Positions 17,885 through 26,525 of a DNA stretch of 64,000 nucleotides are shown here, piece after piece; the first letter of the stretch is position 1, and every line of letters starts with the position of its first letter. This stretch comes from Planctomycetales bacterium (GTDB taxonomy: Bacteria > Planctomycetota > Planctomycetia > Planctomycetales > Planctomycetaceae). Both the position numbers and the translations under genes were made by a program. The notes below the pieces were generated by a model that was not told the DNA's origin, made no database searches, and saw only the letters and a program-made list of their open reading frames with translations. The DNA lies in the NCBI GenBank assembly GCA_028285345.1, contig JANQPT010000003.1, forward strand, positions 62,001 through 126,000. Direction: 5' to 3'.

Positions 17885-18231
17885 CAGCGCCCCATGAAAT
17901 ACATGCCTGCGATCAACAACCCCATACCCAAAATATTGGCCGCCTTGATCGGCGTTCCGTAGACGTATAGGGCGAGCAGTGCCGCCCAAATGAACGTCGT
18001 CGCGTAGATTGGGTAGAGGACAGTCAAAGAGCCTCCTTTGCGAAACGCCGCGACAAACAGCACCATTACGCCGACATAGCAGGCAACCCCGATCAGAATT
18101 CTGACGTTTGCGAGATAACTCATCAACGAATTCCCTGCGGCGTCGGCGCCCGCCTTGTAGAAGTACTGGCCGAGGGCTCCGAGCAGCGAGGCGACGAGGA
18201 AGAAGATGATCGATATCATCGGTGTGTTCAT
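17884..18231 (-). CDS. Small multidrug-resistance/EamA-type transporter
   Basis: A 115-residue protein with four hydrophobic segments. It has the small DMT-family pattern: a Gly-rich first helix (FFLVASLLGALGQYFYKAG), LTVLYPIYATTFIWAALLA in the third, and a C-terminal GMGLLIAGMYFMG. Such proteins act as dimers or flippases (SMR, ArnE-like). As first gene of a phospholipid operon it may flip a lipid-linked product, an inference. The start is set at MNTPMISII (18231); longer reading to 18345 has no family-like sequence. Confidence 0.7.
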   Translation of the reverse strand: MNTPMISIIFFLVASLLGALGQYFYKAGADAAGNSLMSYLANVRILIGVACYVGVMVLFVAAFRKGGSLTVLYPIYATTFIWAALLALYVYGTPIKAANILGMGLLIAGMYFMGR

Positions 18232-18372
18232 GAGCACTCTCTGGCCCGCTTGAGCGATTTCAGTCTGCGAACGATGATCGAGGAGCACGATTTCGAACGC
18301 CGACGGATTGAATGTTGATTCTCCAATTGTTTGCTGAATCTGCAATCGTTTCAGGATGCTGGTCGAACGGGA

Positions 18373-19056
18373 CTATTTCCCACCGTCCAGCGGCGGAAGT
18401 CCCGTCCGGTTACAGTTCTTGAGCAGTGGACATTCCGCACAGCGCGGGCGGCGGGCGATGCAGATTTCGCGGCCGAGATAGATCAACCGGTGCGGCGTTT
18501 CGATCCAGCTCGACTTGGGCAACACGCGCTGCAGGTCCTGTTCGATCTTGTCCGGATTGGTATTGTTAGTCAGGCCCAGTAGCCGGGTGATGCGTTTGAC
18601 GTGCGTATCGACGACAACGCCACTGGGGATGCCGAACGCCGTACCCAACACAACATTGGCGGTCTTGCGGCCCACGCCGGCCAGCGACGTCAATTCGTCG
18701 AGTGTCTTGGGAATCTCGCCGTCGAATTCCTCATTGAGCTGTTTGGCCATCGCCCGTAGGTTCGTCGCCTTGGCCCGGAAGAATCCCAAGGGGCGAATGA
18801 TTGACTCAACCTGTTTCTGCGTGGCGGCCGCCAAGTCGTGCGACGTGGGGAATCTCTCGAACAACTTCGGAGTCACCATGTTCACACGCGCGTCGGTGCA
18901 CTGAGCCGATAAGATCACCGAGACCAACAGTTGAAACGGGTCGTGGTGTGTGAGGCTGCACTCGGCGAGCGGGTACTTCTTCTTCAGCGCCCGCAGGATT
19001 CTACGGCCTTGTTGTTTTCGGGCAACATCGTCGCCGTTAGAGTCGGACCGCGCCAT
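18373..19056 (-). CDS. nth: Endonuclease III
   Basis: A 227-residue DNA glycosylase/AP lyase for oxidised pyrimidines. The helix-hairpin-helix [17 protein letters not shown] carries the catalytic Lys, [14 protein letters not shown] the catalytic Asp, and the C-terminal [17 protein letters not shown] gives the four Cys of the iron-sulfur cluster (spacing 6-2-5). The start at 19056 is preferred over 19074. It is divergent from the DUF309 gene. Confidence 0.94.
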   Translation of the reverse strand: MARSDSNGDDVARKQQGRRILRALKKKYPLAECSLTHHDPFQLLVSVILSAQCTDARVNMVTPKLFERFPTSHDLAAATQKQVESIIRPLGFFRAKATNLRAMAKQLNEEFDGEIPKTLDELTSLAGVGRKTANVVLGTAFGIPSGVVVDTHVKRITRLLGLTNNTNPDKIEQDLQRVLPKSSWIETPHRLIYLGREICIARRPRCAECPLLKNCNRTGLPPLDGGK

Positions 19057-19152
19057 ACTTTCTCCGCAAATCATTGACGTATCGCAATGGACATCGCTGC
19101 TGGACGACGTCTAAACTCAATATTTCAAGTCCCTAAACGGCGGCACATCGTC

Positions 19153-19551
19153 ATGGACGCACCGACGGATTATCCCGCAAAATACCTGGAGGGCTTGCAG
19201 CTTTTCAACGACGAAGAGTTTTTCGCGTGTCACGATGCACTCGAGGAAGTCTGGACAGAGACAGTCGGTGCGGAGAAAGAGTTCTATCAAGGTCTGATTC
19301 ACGCTGCGGTTTCTCTGTTTCACTTTGAAAATGGCAATCTGGGCGGAGCCCGGAAAATGCACGTCTCCTCGCTGAAATATCTGGAGCCGTACGGCACACG
19401 CTACATGGGAATTGACATTGAGCGACTGGCCGCCGAATTGTGGTTTTGCTTCAAGGAACTCCGCAGCGCTCAACAGGAAACGCCGAAACTGCGGCTCGAC
19501 CGGACATTGATTCCTAAAATCGAACTTCCATCACTCCATCCGAACGAATGA
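19153..19551 (+). CDS. DUF309 protein
   Basis: A 132-residue helical protein. The family pattern is clear: FNDEEFFACHDALEEVWTE (the E-x-H-x-x-L-E-E-x-W motif), then EFYQGLIHAAVSLFHFENGN and GARKMHVSSLKYL. Its role is unknown in the literature I recall; the conserved His and Glu suggest a ligand or metal site. The start at 19153 (MDAPTDYP) is chosen because the earlier in-frame ATG at 19087 adds a basic tail without family similarity. It overlaps the next gene by four bases. Confidence 0.82.
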   Translation: MDAPTDYPAKYLEGLQLFNDEEFFACHDALEEVWTETVGAEKEFYQGLIHAAVSLFHFENGNLGGARKMHVSSLKYLEPYGTRYMGIDIERLAAELWFCFKELRSAQQETPKLRLDRTLIPKIELPSLHPNE

Positions 19552-20240
19552 CTGCTGAATTTGAAACGTGGCGCCCGCTGAAACAGTTCGACGGCACCGC
19601 TCCGACTCTGTTGCAGCCGCACATGGTGATGTTTCCGGGATCATCGCAGATCGTCTCGGTCCGCGAGAACGTCGTGAGACGAATGGTCTCTGCGGCACTG
19701 AATCGCCGTCGGTTGATCGCCGTCGCACTGGCGACTCCGACGATCGGAGACCGGACGGTGCGATCTCACGACGTCGTCTGTCTTGCGCAAATCAATCATC
19801 CGCACCAATTGACTCCCGCGGACGGACATATCCATCTGACGGGGCTGGTTCGGGCCCGCTTGGTCGCTCCCGCGCAGGGATCGAACGCCGCGCGAACTCA
19901 CCAGTTGGAACTGTTGCACGACCACTACGCTGCCGCGCCGCAGATCGATCGCCGTCACCGGACGGCAGAGTTGCTCTCGCTGCTTCGCCAACTGTTTCCG
20001 CATGTGGAGCAGAATGAATTGTTTCAATTCTGGTCCGACACAGAGCATCAGCTCGGCACCGTTTGCGACCTGATTGCGGAAATGATGGGGATTGATCCCC
20101 AGTGGAAGCAAGAGTTGCTGGCGGAAGTTGACGTCGACCTGCGCAGCGACCTGCTGCTGGTGCGGATGCGTGAACTCGTGCGGCGCCAACGAGACCATGT
20201 GATGCTGTCGCCGTCTTTGCCGCTGTTTAGCACGAACTGA
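19548..20240 (+). CDS. Lon N-terminal (substrate-binding) domain protein
   Basis: A 230-residue protein similar to the LON substrate-binding domain without the ATPase and protease parts. The N-terminal strand pattern (LQPHMVMFPGSSQIVSVRE) and the later VVCLAQINHPHQL and IHLTGLVRARL strands match the stand-alone family. The C-terminal half is helical. It is coupled to the DUF309 gene by an ATGA overlap. The function of stand-alone Lon-N proteins is not established. Confidence 0.78.
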   Translation: MTAEFETWRPLKQFDGTAPTLLQPHMVMFPGSSQIVSVRENVVRRMVSAALNRRRLIAVALATPTIGDRTVRSHDVVCLAQINHPHQLTPADGHIHLTGLVRARLVAPAQGSNAARTHQLELLHDHYAAAPQIDRRHRTAELLSLLRQLFPHVEQNELFQFWSDTEHQLGTVCDLIAEMMGIDPQWKQELLAEVDVDLRSDLLLVRMRELVRRQRDHVMLSPSLPLFSTN

Positions 20241-20288
20241 GTCCCGGCATTGCCGCTCTGCCCGCATCGCCGCTGCGAACTCAGGGCG

Positions 20289-21284
20289 TTATCCGCCGAT
20301 TGAATACATCGGGCGGTCGGGCTGGATGAACCGGGCGGTGTTGATCTCGTGCCCCTCTTTTTTCGCGGCGACCGAATTGCGAATCGCGTCGGCGATTTCG
20401 TCGTCGCTGCCCCCGCCGCGGATGATCGCCTTGACGTCGGTCTCTTCGAGGCTGAACAGGCAATTCCGCAATTTGCCGTCGGCGGTAATGCGAAACCGAT
20501 TACAACTCATGCAAAATGGCTGGCTGACGGACGCAATCAGCCCGATGCGGCCTTTGCCATCTTGGAACTGAAAATCGGTCGCCGGCGCGCCGGGATCACT
20601 CTGTCCCAACGCGACCAGCGGGCCAATCTCCCGGCTTAAAATGTCGATGATTTCGTGGCCAAAGAGGACTTTCTCACGCTGCCAGGCATTGTCGGCATCG
20701 AGCGGCATGTACTCGATGAACCGAATCTCGACTCCGGTGCGCCGCGCGAACTCGCCCATCGGCACGATTTCCTCTTCGGTCAGCCCGCGGACGGCGACGG
20801 CGTTGACCTTTACGGGGCGAAAGCCGACACGCTGGGCGGCGGTGATGCCCTCGATGACTTTTTCAAAGCCTTCGCGCCGGGTGATCTGTTTGAACTTTTC
20901 GGCCGTCATGGCGTCGAGACTGACGTTGATGCGCCGCATCCCCGCGTCGTACAAGTCCTGTGCCTGATCGGCGAGCAAGATACCGTTGGTCGTGACGCCG
21001 ATGTCGTGAATTTCGGGGATGGCCTTCAGCATGGCGACGAGTTTGTGCAAATCGCGGCGAACGAGCGGCTCGCCTCCGGTTAAGCGAACCTTGTTGACGC
21101 CGAGCCGCACCGCGACTTTTGCGAAGCGGACGATCTCCTCAAAGGAGAGCAGCGACGCCTTCTCCATAAACTGCACATTGTCGGCCGGCATGCAATAAAA
21201 ACAGCGGATGTTACAGCGATCGGTCACGCTGATCCGCAAGTTCGTATGCACACGGCCGTATGCGTCGACGAGTTGTTCAGTCAT
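20289..21284 (-). CDS. moaA: GTP 3',8-cyclase MoaA
   Basis: A 331-residue radical SAM enzyme that starts molybdenum cofactor synthesis by converting GTP to 3',8-cyclo-H2GTP. The N-terminal cluster motif is CNIRCFYC near residues 24-31; the C-terminal second cluster is CMSCNRFRITADGKLRNC. The protein ends in the required Gly-Gly. It is last in a minus-strand series with moaD and moaE, but separated from moaE by an inserted GxxExxY module. Confidence 0.95.
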   Translation of the reverse strand: MTEQLVDAYGRVHTNLRISVTDRCNIRCFYCMPADNVQFMEKASLLSFEEIVRFAKVAVRLGVNKVRLTGGEPLVRRDLHKLVAMLKAIPEIHDIGVTTNGILLADQAQDLYDAGMRRINVSLDAMTAEKFKQITRREGFEKVIEGITAAQRVGFRPVKVNAVAVRGLTEEEIVPMGEFARRTGVEIRFIEYMPLDADNAWQREKVLFGHEIIDILSREIGPLVALGQSDPGAPATDFQFQDGKGRIGLIASVSQPFCMSCNRFRITADGKLRNCLFSLEETDVKAIIRGGGSDDEIADAIRNSVAAKKEGHEINTARFIQPDRPMYSIGG

Positions 21285-21327
21285 TACAGGAATCTTGAGA
21301 GTTCTACTGGGCTGAATCGATCGGGTT

Positions 21328-21500
21328 TAGCCACGGATGAAACACGGATCAAACACGGATTTTTCTGTTCAAAACAATTACATGATTTGGTCATTAACTC
21401 AGTCAAACGCGAATTAACAGACCGCGACCAATTTCTGACAAACAAATATTGTTTAACATTTTGTTGATCATCCGTGTTCAATCCGTGTCTCATCCGTGGC
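21328..21500. repeat. CCACGGAT inverted repeat of the GxxExxY module
   Basis: Each end carries about 31 bases of tandem CACGGAT units: GCCACGGATGAAACACGGAT onward at 21330-21360 and its near-complement ending ATCCGTGGC at 21470-21500. The interior (21361-21469) is AT-rich and non-coding. A third, short copy (TAGCCACGGATA on the minus strand) lies at 21948-21959, on the other side of the GxxExxY gene. Together they bracket a 632-base unit inserted between moaE and moaA. Confidence 0.75.
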
Positions 21501-21569
21501 AAAACTCCCGTCACGACACATCGAATTGAATTCCTCTGACCAACATTGCATCAATCACTGTGAGCATTC

Positions 21570-21938
21570 TCAGAATACCATTCGCTTGAACTCGACCTTG
21601 GTTCGGCCGAAGTTGATGAGCAGACCTGTTTTGACCTGTCCTGCTTTGAGAACGTTTAGCAGTTGAGGTTCGTCTCTCAAATTGTATTCCTTTGCCGCTT
21701 TCAATTCGACCAACACTCTATCTGCAACGAGAATGTCACCTCGGTATTCTCCCACTAGCGTGCTTTTGTAATGAATTTTGATCGGAGGCTCGACTTCTGC
21801 CTTGAGCCCCCGTTTTCTCAGCTCGACCTGCACGGCTCGCTGGTACACTTTCTCCAGAAAGCCGTAACCTAGAACATTGTATACCTCGAACGCGGCACCG
21901 ATGATTTGCTCGGTGATATCTTTGTTTGTTAACTCCAT
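21570..21938 (-). CDS. GxxExxY protein
   Basis: A 122-residue protein of the GxxExxY family. The name motif is GFLEKVY near residues 27-33. The N-terminus ELTNKDITEQIIGAAFEVYNVLG and the nuclease-like core (GEYRGDILVADRVLVELKA, resembling a D-ExK fold) are typical. The function is unknown; family members often sit inside repeats, as here. It interrupts the moa gene series and probably arrived with the flanking CCACGGAT repeats. Confidence 0.9.
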   Translation of the reverse strand: MELTNKDITEQIIGAAFEVYNVLGYGFLEKVYQRAVQVELRKRGLKAEVEPPIKIHYKSTLVGEYRGDILVADRVLVELKAAKEYNLRDEPQLLNVLKAGQVKTGLLINFGRTKVEFKRMVF

Positions 21939-21956
21939 TGAGCGCTTTATCCGTGG

Positions 21957-22400
21957 CTATTCGTTGGTGCTCTCGGTGGATGGTTGGTCGATACCAGGGT
22001 GGACCCATTCAGTGGTTCCGTCGCTGTAGGTCTCTTTTTTCCAGATGGGGACGATTTCTTTCAGCCGGTCGATCAGATGGCGGCCTGCTTCGAAGGCCTG
22101 CGGGCGGTGCGGGCTGCTGACGGCGACGGCGACGCTGATTTCGCCCAAGTCGTGGCGGCCGGTGCGATGCACGATGCCGACCTCGATGACCGGCCACAAT
22201 CGGCGGGCCTCGGCTTCCAGTTCGGCCATTTTGGCCTCGGCCATCTCGGGATAGGCGTCGTAATCAAGCACCGCGGTCTGCCGACCGTCGGTCATCTCGC
22301 GCACCGTGCCGAGAAACAGCACGACGGCCCCCGCTTGATGCGACCGCACCGATTCGGTCAACGCCGTGTAGTCAATCGTCTCTCGCGTGAGTTCAATCAT
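21957..22400 (-). CDS. moaE: Molybdopterin synthase large subunit MoaE
   Basis: A 147-residue MoaE, which with MoaD inserts two sulfurs to make molybdopterin. Visible landmarks are GAVVLFLGTVREM, DYDAYPEMAEAKM, IVHRTGRHDLGE and the catalytic Lys region PIWKKETYSDGTTEWVHP. The ATG at 22400 (MIELTRETID) is preferred; starting at 22463 would overlap moaD with unrelated sequence. The TAG stop is formed by the end of the inserted CCACGGAT repeat. Confidence 0.93.
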   Translation of the reverse strand: MIELTRETIDYTALTESVRSHQAGAVVLFLGTVREMTDGRQTAVLDYDAYPEMAEAKMAELEAEARRLWPVIEVGIVHRTGRHDLGEISVAVAVSSPHRPQAFEAGRHLIDRLKEIVPIWKKETYSDGTTEWVHPGIDQPSTESTNE

Positions 22401-22425
22401 CGATCGTTGAGCCAGATGTTGGAAA

Positions 22426-22671
22426 TCAGCCGCCGCTGACCGGCGGGAAACAGGCGACGTCATCTTCGGCGTTCAAGGGTGCGACATCGTCGGCATAGTC
22501 GACTCCAACTGCGATCAGCAAATGCGCTGCCAGAGGCGCCAAGTCGGGATATTGGGCCGCCAGTTCCGTCCGGAGTTCCGCCACCGTTGCTTGGTCGGGC
22601 AGTTGGAGTGCGACCTGATCGGACCCGACAAGGTCGCGGGCCTGCGCAAACAGGCGAACGTTGATTTTCAT
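22426..22671 (-). CDS. moaD: Molybdopterin synthase sulfur carrier MoaD
   Basis: An 81-residue ubiquitin-like protein ending in Gly-Gly (PPVSGG), the residues that carry the thiocarboxylate. The N-terminus MKINVRLFAQARDLVG is the typical first strand and helix. Its start codon overlaps the stop of the FAD/Fe-S gene (ATGA), and moaE follows 25 bases downstream. Confidence 0.93.
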   Translation of the reverse strand: MKINVRLFAQARDLVGSDQVALQLPDQATVAELRTELAAQYPDLAPLAAHLLIAVGVDYADDVAPLNAEDDVACFPPVSGG

Positions 22672-25649
22672 GTTACGACGAGGGAACTGGAGGGATTCTT
22701 TAACTTGTCTCGGAGTTCGGGGACGAGGCCGTAGGAGAGGGCGAGTAGTTTAATGGGGTGCAGCGTGGCAATCGTGGTCCCCTGCTCCATCTGCATCTTG
22801 CAACTGCTGCACTCGGTGGCTCCGATGTCGAGCCCGTCTTGCCGCAATCGTGTGATCAGTCCTCGACCGATACGCAGCGAATCGCGGAAGTTTTCCGTGG
22901 TCAGTCCGTATGCCCCCGCCATACCCGAGCAGCCTTCATTGATTCTATGCAGCTGCAGGCCGGGAATCAAACCGAGCAGTTCGCGTAGCGGTTCACGTTC
23001 GCCCAGTGCCTTGAGATGGCAGGGTGTATGGTAGCCGACCTGAATTTCCAACGGCGCAAAATCGGTTTTCAATTTGCCTTCGTCGTGAAGGCCGGCCAGA
23101 AATTGCCCGGCATCGATGGTCTGCTTGGCAACTGTGGAGACATCGGGGTGATCGAGCAGAAGCGGATACTCTTTCTTCAAACAGAGTGCGGCAGTCGGTT
23201 CTGTGCAGACAATGGGGACCTCTTCACGGGCGAATTCCGCGAGTTGGCGGACATTTTCGCGGGCCAATTCCCGCGCCGCGTCCAGATCGCCTGCGGAAAT
23301 GAGAGCCATCCCCGAGGCGAGCTGGTCGGCCGGGGCATGGACTCGGATGCCGTTGTGCAGCATGACCGCCAAAAACGACCTGGCTAATTCCGGGTCATGA
23401 TAGTTGGCGAAATGGTCAATGAAGTAGACGACCCCTTTGCGGGCAGTCCCCGCAGTCGGCGGGTTCAGCGTTAACGACTTGTGCGATTTGAGAAACGGCC
23501 GGCGGGCAAAACTGGGGAGTTTTCGATGCCGCGAGATCCCGAGTATTTTTTCCAACAACCAGCGGACAAACGGGCTCTGCAATCCCCAATTGACGACCAG
23601 AGACGCGGCGCTGGCGGCCGAGGCGAACTGATGCAGCCGCGACAATATCCATCTGGAACGGGAGAGCCCGTTGGCATCGACAAACGACGCTTTGGCTTCG
23701 ATCATCAACTGTGGGATATTGACGTTGGTGGGGCATTCCAATTCGCACTGTTTGCAATTGAAACAGAGGTCCGCGACGCGTTTGAAGTCGGAAGTCGCCA
23801 TAAGATCCGGATCGAGCGTACCGGAAGCAATTTGACGCATGAGATTGGCTTTCGCGCGCGGGCTGGCTTCCTCGAGATGCCGCGAATGAAACAACGGGCA
23901 CATGCGGCGGTTGGCCTCCTGCGTGCGGCAACCACCACAGCCGTTGCAGCGGTCTGTTTCTTCGGCAATTTGCTGCCAACTCCAATTGAGCTGCAGCACC
24001 GGCAAATCCTCATCGAGAGGTGTGCGGGGCCGCAGATTCTTGATGGTCAAGTGGGGATCGTCGCTAATAATTTTTCCCGGGTTCATCAGATTGTGCGGAT
24101 CGAAGATCTGCTTGATCTGTTTGAAAACGGTGTACAGCGAGCCGTATTGAGAGCGCAAGAACGATGTCCTCGACAATCCGTCGCCATGTTCGCCGCTGAT
24201 CGTTCCGCCGACGGAGAACACAACCTGGTATAAGTCGCGGGCGATGTCCTCCAGCCGTTGCGCCTCGTCCGCCGACGGCAACGTAAGAAACGGCCGCATG
24301 TGCAGTTGGCCGGCGGCCGCGTGGGCATACAACGACGAGGTTACTTCGTGCTTCTTGAATACGTTTTGCGCCCGGGTCAGGAACTCCTGGAGTGCCTCGG
24401 GCGGAACGGCGACATCCTCGACAAAAGGCAGCGGATGTGTTGGCCCGGGCAGCCGCATCAGCAAGGGTACGACCCGCTCGGGAAGCCGCCACAAAAACTC
24501 GACCTCGTCGGGCGTGTAGGCCTCGTGGGTGACGGCGTTGATGCCGGGCAGGTCCTGCACCGCGGCAACCACCATGCGAATACGGTCGCGGATTTGCTGA
24601 AGCGTAAAACCTGTTTGCTCCACCAACAGTGCAGCTTCGCCGGTAACGGGAATCATCTCGGCAAATCGCGGGTCGGCGTCGCGGGCCAGAGAGAGGACGC
24701 GGCGGTCGAGCAGATCGCAGGCACTGGGTTGCTGCAGGGCAACGACCTGCACCGCCCGCAGGGCCGCTTCCACCTGTCCAAAGATCAGCAGCACCACGCC
24801 TCGATGGGCGGGCAGCGGGCTGGTGTGCAGGACGGCGGAGCTGAACATGCCGAGCGTTCCCTCCGACCCGATCAGCATCCGCACCAGGTTCAAATGGGTC
24901 TTCGTCAGCACGCCGCGCAGGTAATAGCCGGAGCGGTTGCGAATCAACGGCGGCTGGTGCTCGCGGACCAAATCAGCGTTGTCACCGAGCAGCTTGGCGA
25001 TTTTGCTGACCAACGTCCTTTTGAGAGTGGGGGCATCGCTGCCCGATTCCAGTCCGCCGGGACTTTCCGCAGCGTGCATTTGCGGCGGAGCAGCGGTCGA
25101 TCCAGCCAGCGGCTCGATGCCCACCTCCACCGACTGTCCTCCGGAAAGCACGACGTCCAGGCTCTCGACGTGATCGCGTGTGGAACCGATGCGAACAGAG
25201 TGCGAACCGGCCGCGTCCAATGCCAACATGCTGCCGATCGTCGTGACGTTCGCGCCGGAAGGATCGGGGGGGAAATATCGGCCCTGTTTGCGGAGCGCGC
25301 GGTTCAGCTCCGAGCGAACGACTCCCGGCTGGACACGGACGGTGGAATCGCGGATTTCCTCGATATGCCGCATGTATCGGGAAAAATCGACGATGATTCC
25401 CTTTCCAAGCGACTCGCCGGCCAATCCGGTTCCTGCCCCGCGGGCGACCAATGGAATGTCGGTCGATGCTGAGTACTCCGCGAGGGTGACGACATCCTCG
25501 ACATCACGGGGAAAGGCAACGCCCGCAGGGGCGATTTGATACAGGCTGGCATCGCTGGAATACATCGCGACCGTCAGCGGATCACAACGGATTTCTCCCT
25601 TGAGAACCCCACTGAGGTCTTCGGAAATGCGTAACCGCGATTCATCCAC
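22668..25649 (-). CDS. FAD-linked oxidase / iron-sulfur fusion (D-lactate/glycolate dehydrogenase-like)
   Basis: A 993-residue flavoprotein. Residues about 40-270 form the FAD-binding domain (PLVARGAGTGLAGESLGKG, PPDPSGANVTTIGSMLALDA). The FAD-oxidase C-terminal domain runs to about 530. Two cluster motifs follow: CNGCGGC with MCP near 590, and CFNCKQCELECP near 645. The last third has the heterodisulfide-reductase-like CCG motifs (VGYHTPCHLKALG, INEGCSGMAGAYGL, ATECSSCKMQME). This architecture is known in membrane-associated hydroxyacid dehydrogenases (YdiJ-like). The natural substrate is uncertain. The four-base overlap with moaD is unusual. Confidence 0.87.
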   Translation of the reverse strand: MDESRLRISEDLSGVLKGEIRCDPLTVAMYSSDASLYQIAPAGVAFPRDVEDVVTLAEYSASTDIPLVARGAGTGLAGESLGKGIIVDFSRYMRHIEEIRDSTVRVQPGVVRSELNRALRKQGRYFPPDPSGANVTTIGSMLALDAAGSHSVRIGSTRDHVESLDVVLSGGQSVEVGIEPLAGSTAAPPQMHAAESPGGLESGSDAPTLKRTLVSKIAKLLGDNADLVREHQPPLIRNRSGYYLRGVLTKTHLNLVRMLIGSEGTLGMFSSAVLHTSPLPAHRGVVLLIFGQVEAALRAVQVVALQQPSACDLLDRRVLSLARDADPRFAEMIPVTGEAALLVEQTGFTLQQIRDRIRMVVAAVQDLPGINAVTHEAYTPDEVEFLWRLPERVVPLLMRLPGPTHPLPFVEDVAVPPEALQEFLTRAQNVFKKHEVTSSLYAHAAAGQLHMRPFLTLPSADEAQRLEDIARDLYQVVFSVGGTISGEHGDGLSRTSFLRSQYGSLYTVFKQIKQIFDPHNLMNPGKIISDDPHLTIKNLRPRTPLDEDLPVLQLNWSWQQIAEETDRCNGCGGCRTQEANRRMCPLFHSRHLEEASPRAKANLMRQIASGTLDPDLMATSDFKRVADLCFNCKQCELECPTNVNIPQLMIEAKASFVDANGLSRSRWILSRLHQFASAASAASLVVNWGLQSPFVRWLLEKILGISRHRKLPSFARRPFLKSHKSLTLNPPTAGTARKGVVYFIDHFANYHDPELARSFLAVMLHNGIRVHAPADQLASGMALISAGDLDAARELARENVRQLAEFAREEVPIVCTEPTAALCLKKEYPLLLDHPDVSTVAKQTIDAGQFLAGLHDEGKLKTDFAPLEIQVGYHTPCHLKALGEREPLRELLGLIPGLQLHRINEGCSGMAGAYGLTTENFRDSLRIGRGLITRLRQDGLDIGATECSSCKMQMEQGTTIATLHPIKLLALSYGLVPELRDKLKNPSSSLVVT

Positions 25650-25838
25650 GTGTCGATCCGGCGAAAAGATGCCTGGGCGATGTCCTCATGTCATTGTCGG
25701 TATTGATCTTGGACATTCAAGGAGTGATCTGCTGAAAGCTTCGACCGTTTTTTCCCCGGTGCGCCATTGCAGCGAATCTTAGGGCTCGCAACCGGGACCA
25801 CCCGCACAATCGCCACAGCTGCCTCGCCGGTTGGAGAA

Positions 25839-26321
25839 TCACTGTGATGCGGGGGGCCGCTGTTTGGACTCGGCAAGACGAATCGACTCTTGCCGGTACC
25901 GTTCGGCGGTTTCCAGATCAAACGCGGGATGCTCGTCGACGAGATTGGCTTTCCGATGAGCGGCCCCGCAGCGATAGCAGACCAGCACGTCGCTCATGTA
26001 CAGAAACAGCAGGAGATCAATGAGCGCAAAGAACAACAGCACGGCGATCGCCGTCTTGTGCCAGTAATTGTAGTAGGCGATCGTGCTGAGCAGCGCGCCG
26101 GCGGCGACCAGTCCCACGCCCAGTTTTTGTGGGAAGTCTTTTTGCCGCCACAGATCATCGCAGCCGCACATGAGACACCGCTGTGGGCGGTTGTCGGTCA
26201 CATCGCCGGCGGCCACCGGCCGCGACCAATTGCAGGCCGTGCAGTGTAATGTCGCCTCTGAGGAATCTACTTCGCCGCGGACCGGCTGAAGACAACTGGG
26301 ACATCGCCCGGAAACATGCAT
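25839..26321 (-). CDS. Double zinc-ribbon protein with two membrane segments
   Basis: A 160-residue protein I cannot name. It has three Cys pairs: CPSC with CTAC (residues about 8-34), CLMC/CGCDD (about 50-55) and CYRC (about 113-116), which suggests one or two zinc ribbons and a further metal site. Two hydrophobic segments lie between (LGVGLVAAGALLSTIAYYNYW and AIAVLLFFALIDLLLFLYMS). It is probably a membrane protein with cytoplasmic zinc ribbons. It lies 189 bases upstream of the FAD/Fe-S gene, in the same direction. Confidence 0.65.
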   Translation of the reverse strand: MHVSGRCPSCLQPVRGEVDSSEATLHCTACNWSRPVAAGDVTDNRPQRCLMCGCDDLWRQKDFPQKLGVGLVAAGALLSTIAYYNYWHKTAIAVLLFFALIDLLLFLYMSDVLVCYRCGAAHRKANLVDEHPAFDLETAERYRQESIRLAESKQRPPASQ

Positions 26322-26391
26322 CGATTCGTACGCCTCGAACTCAACTCACACGCCACTTTCGACCGCGGGCCCAGCCGGAAAACACTCCGCT

Positions 26392-26525
26392 TAGGCTTTG
26401 TCTGAAAACTCCGAATTGATGATGGGTGGCTGGGGTCGAGCGAAGCGAGCCCCCAGATGCTGATCCTGGGGGCGGACGAACGTCCGACCCCAGCCACCCT
26501 AAAATGATTTTTCCGACAAAACCTA
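26392..26525. repeat. TAGG-ended palindromic repeat (MITE-like), copy 2
   Basis: The best preserved copy, 134 bp. Terminal inverted repeats are TAGGCTTTGTCTGAAAA on the left and the complement of TAGGTTTTGTCGGAAAA on the right. Inside, 13-bp perfect arms GGGTGGCTGGGGT (26424-26436) and ACCCCAGCCACCC (26487-26499) enclose a mini-hairpin GCGAAGC (26440-26446), a stem CCCCCAG/CTGGGGG (26450-26456 and 26466-26472) and a hairpin CGGACG-AA-CGTCCG (26473-26486). The right-hand TAG is the stop codon of the next gene. Confidence 0.8.

Noticed and set aside
17885-17989. Longer N-terminus of the CDP-alcohol phosphatidyltransferase
   Set aside because: It would overlap the transporter gene fully in that region and has no family-like sequence; the ATG overlapping the upstream stop is better.
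21328-21500. CRISPR array suggested by repeated CACGGAT units
   Set aside because: The units are tandem and very short, arranged as an inverted pair with no spacer pattern and no cas genes nearby.
24258-25472. A 404-codon plus-strand frame inside the FAD/Fe-S gene
   Set aside because: Antisense to a gene with clear domain motifs; the translation is Gln/Arg-rich without any family pattern.
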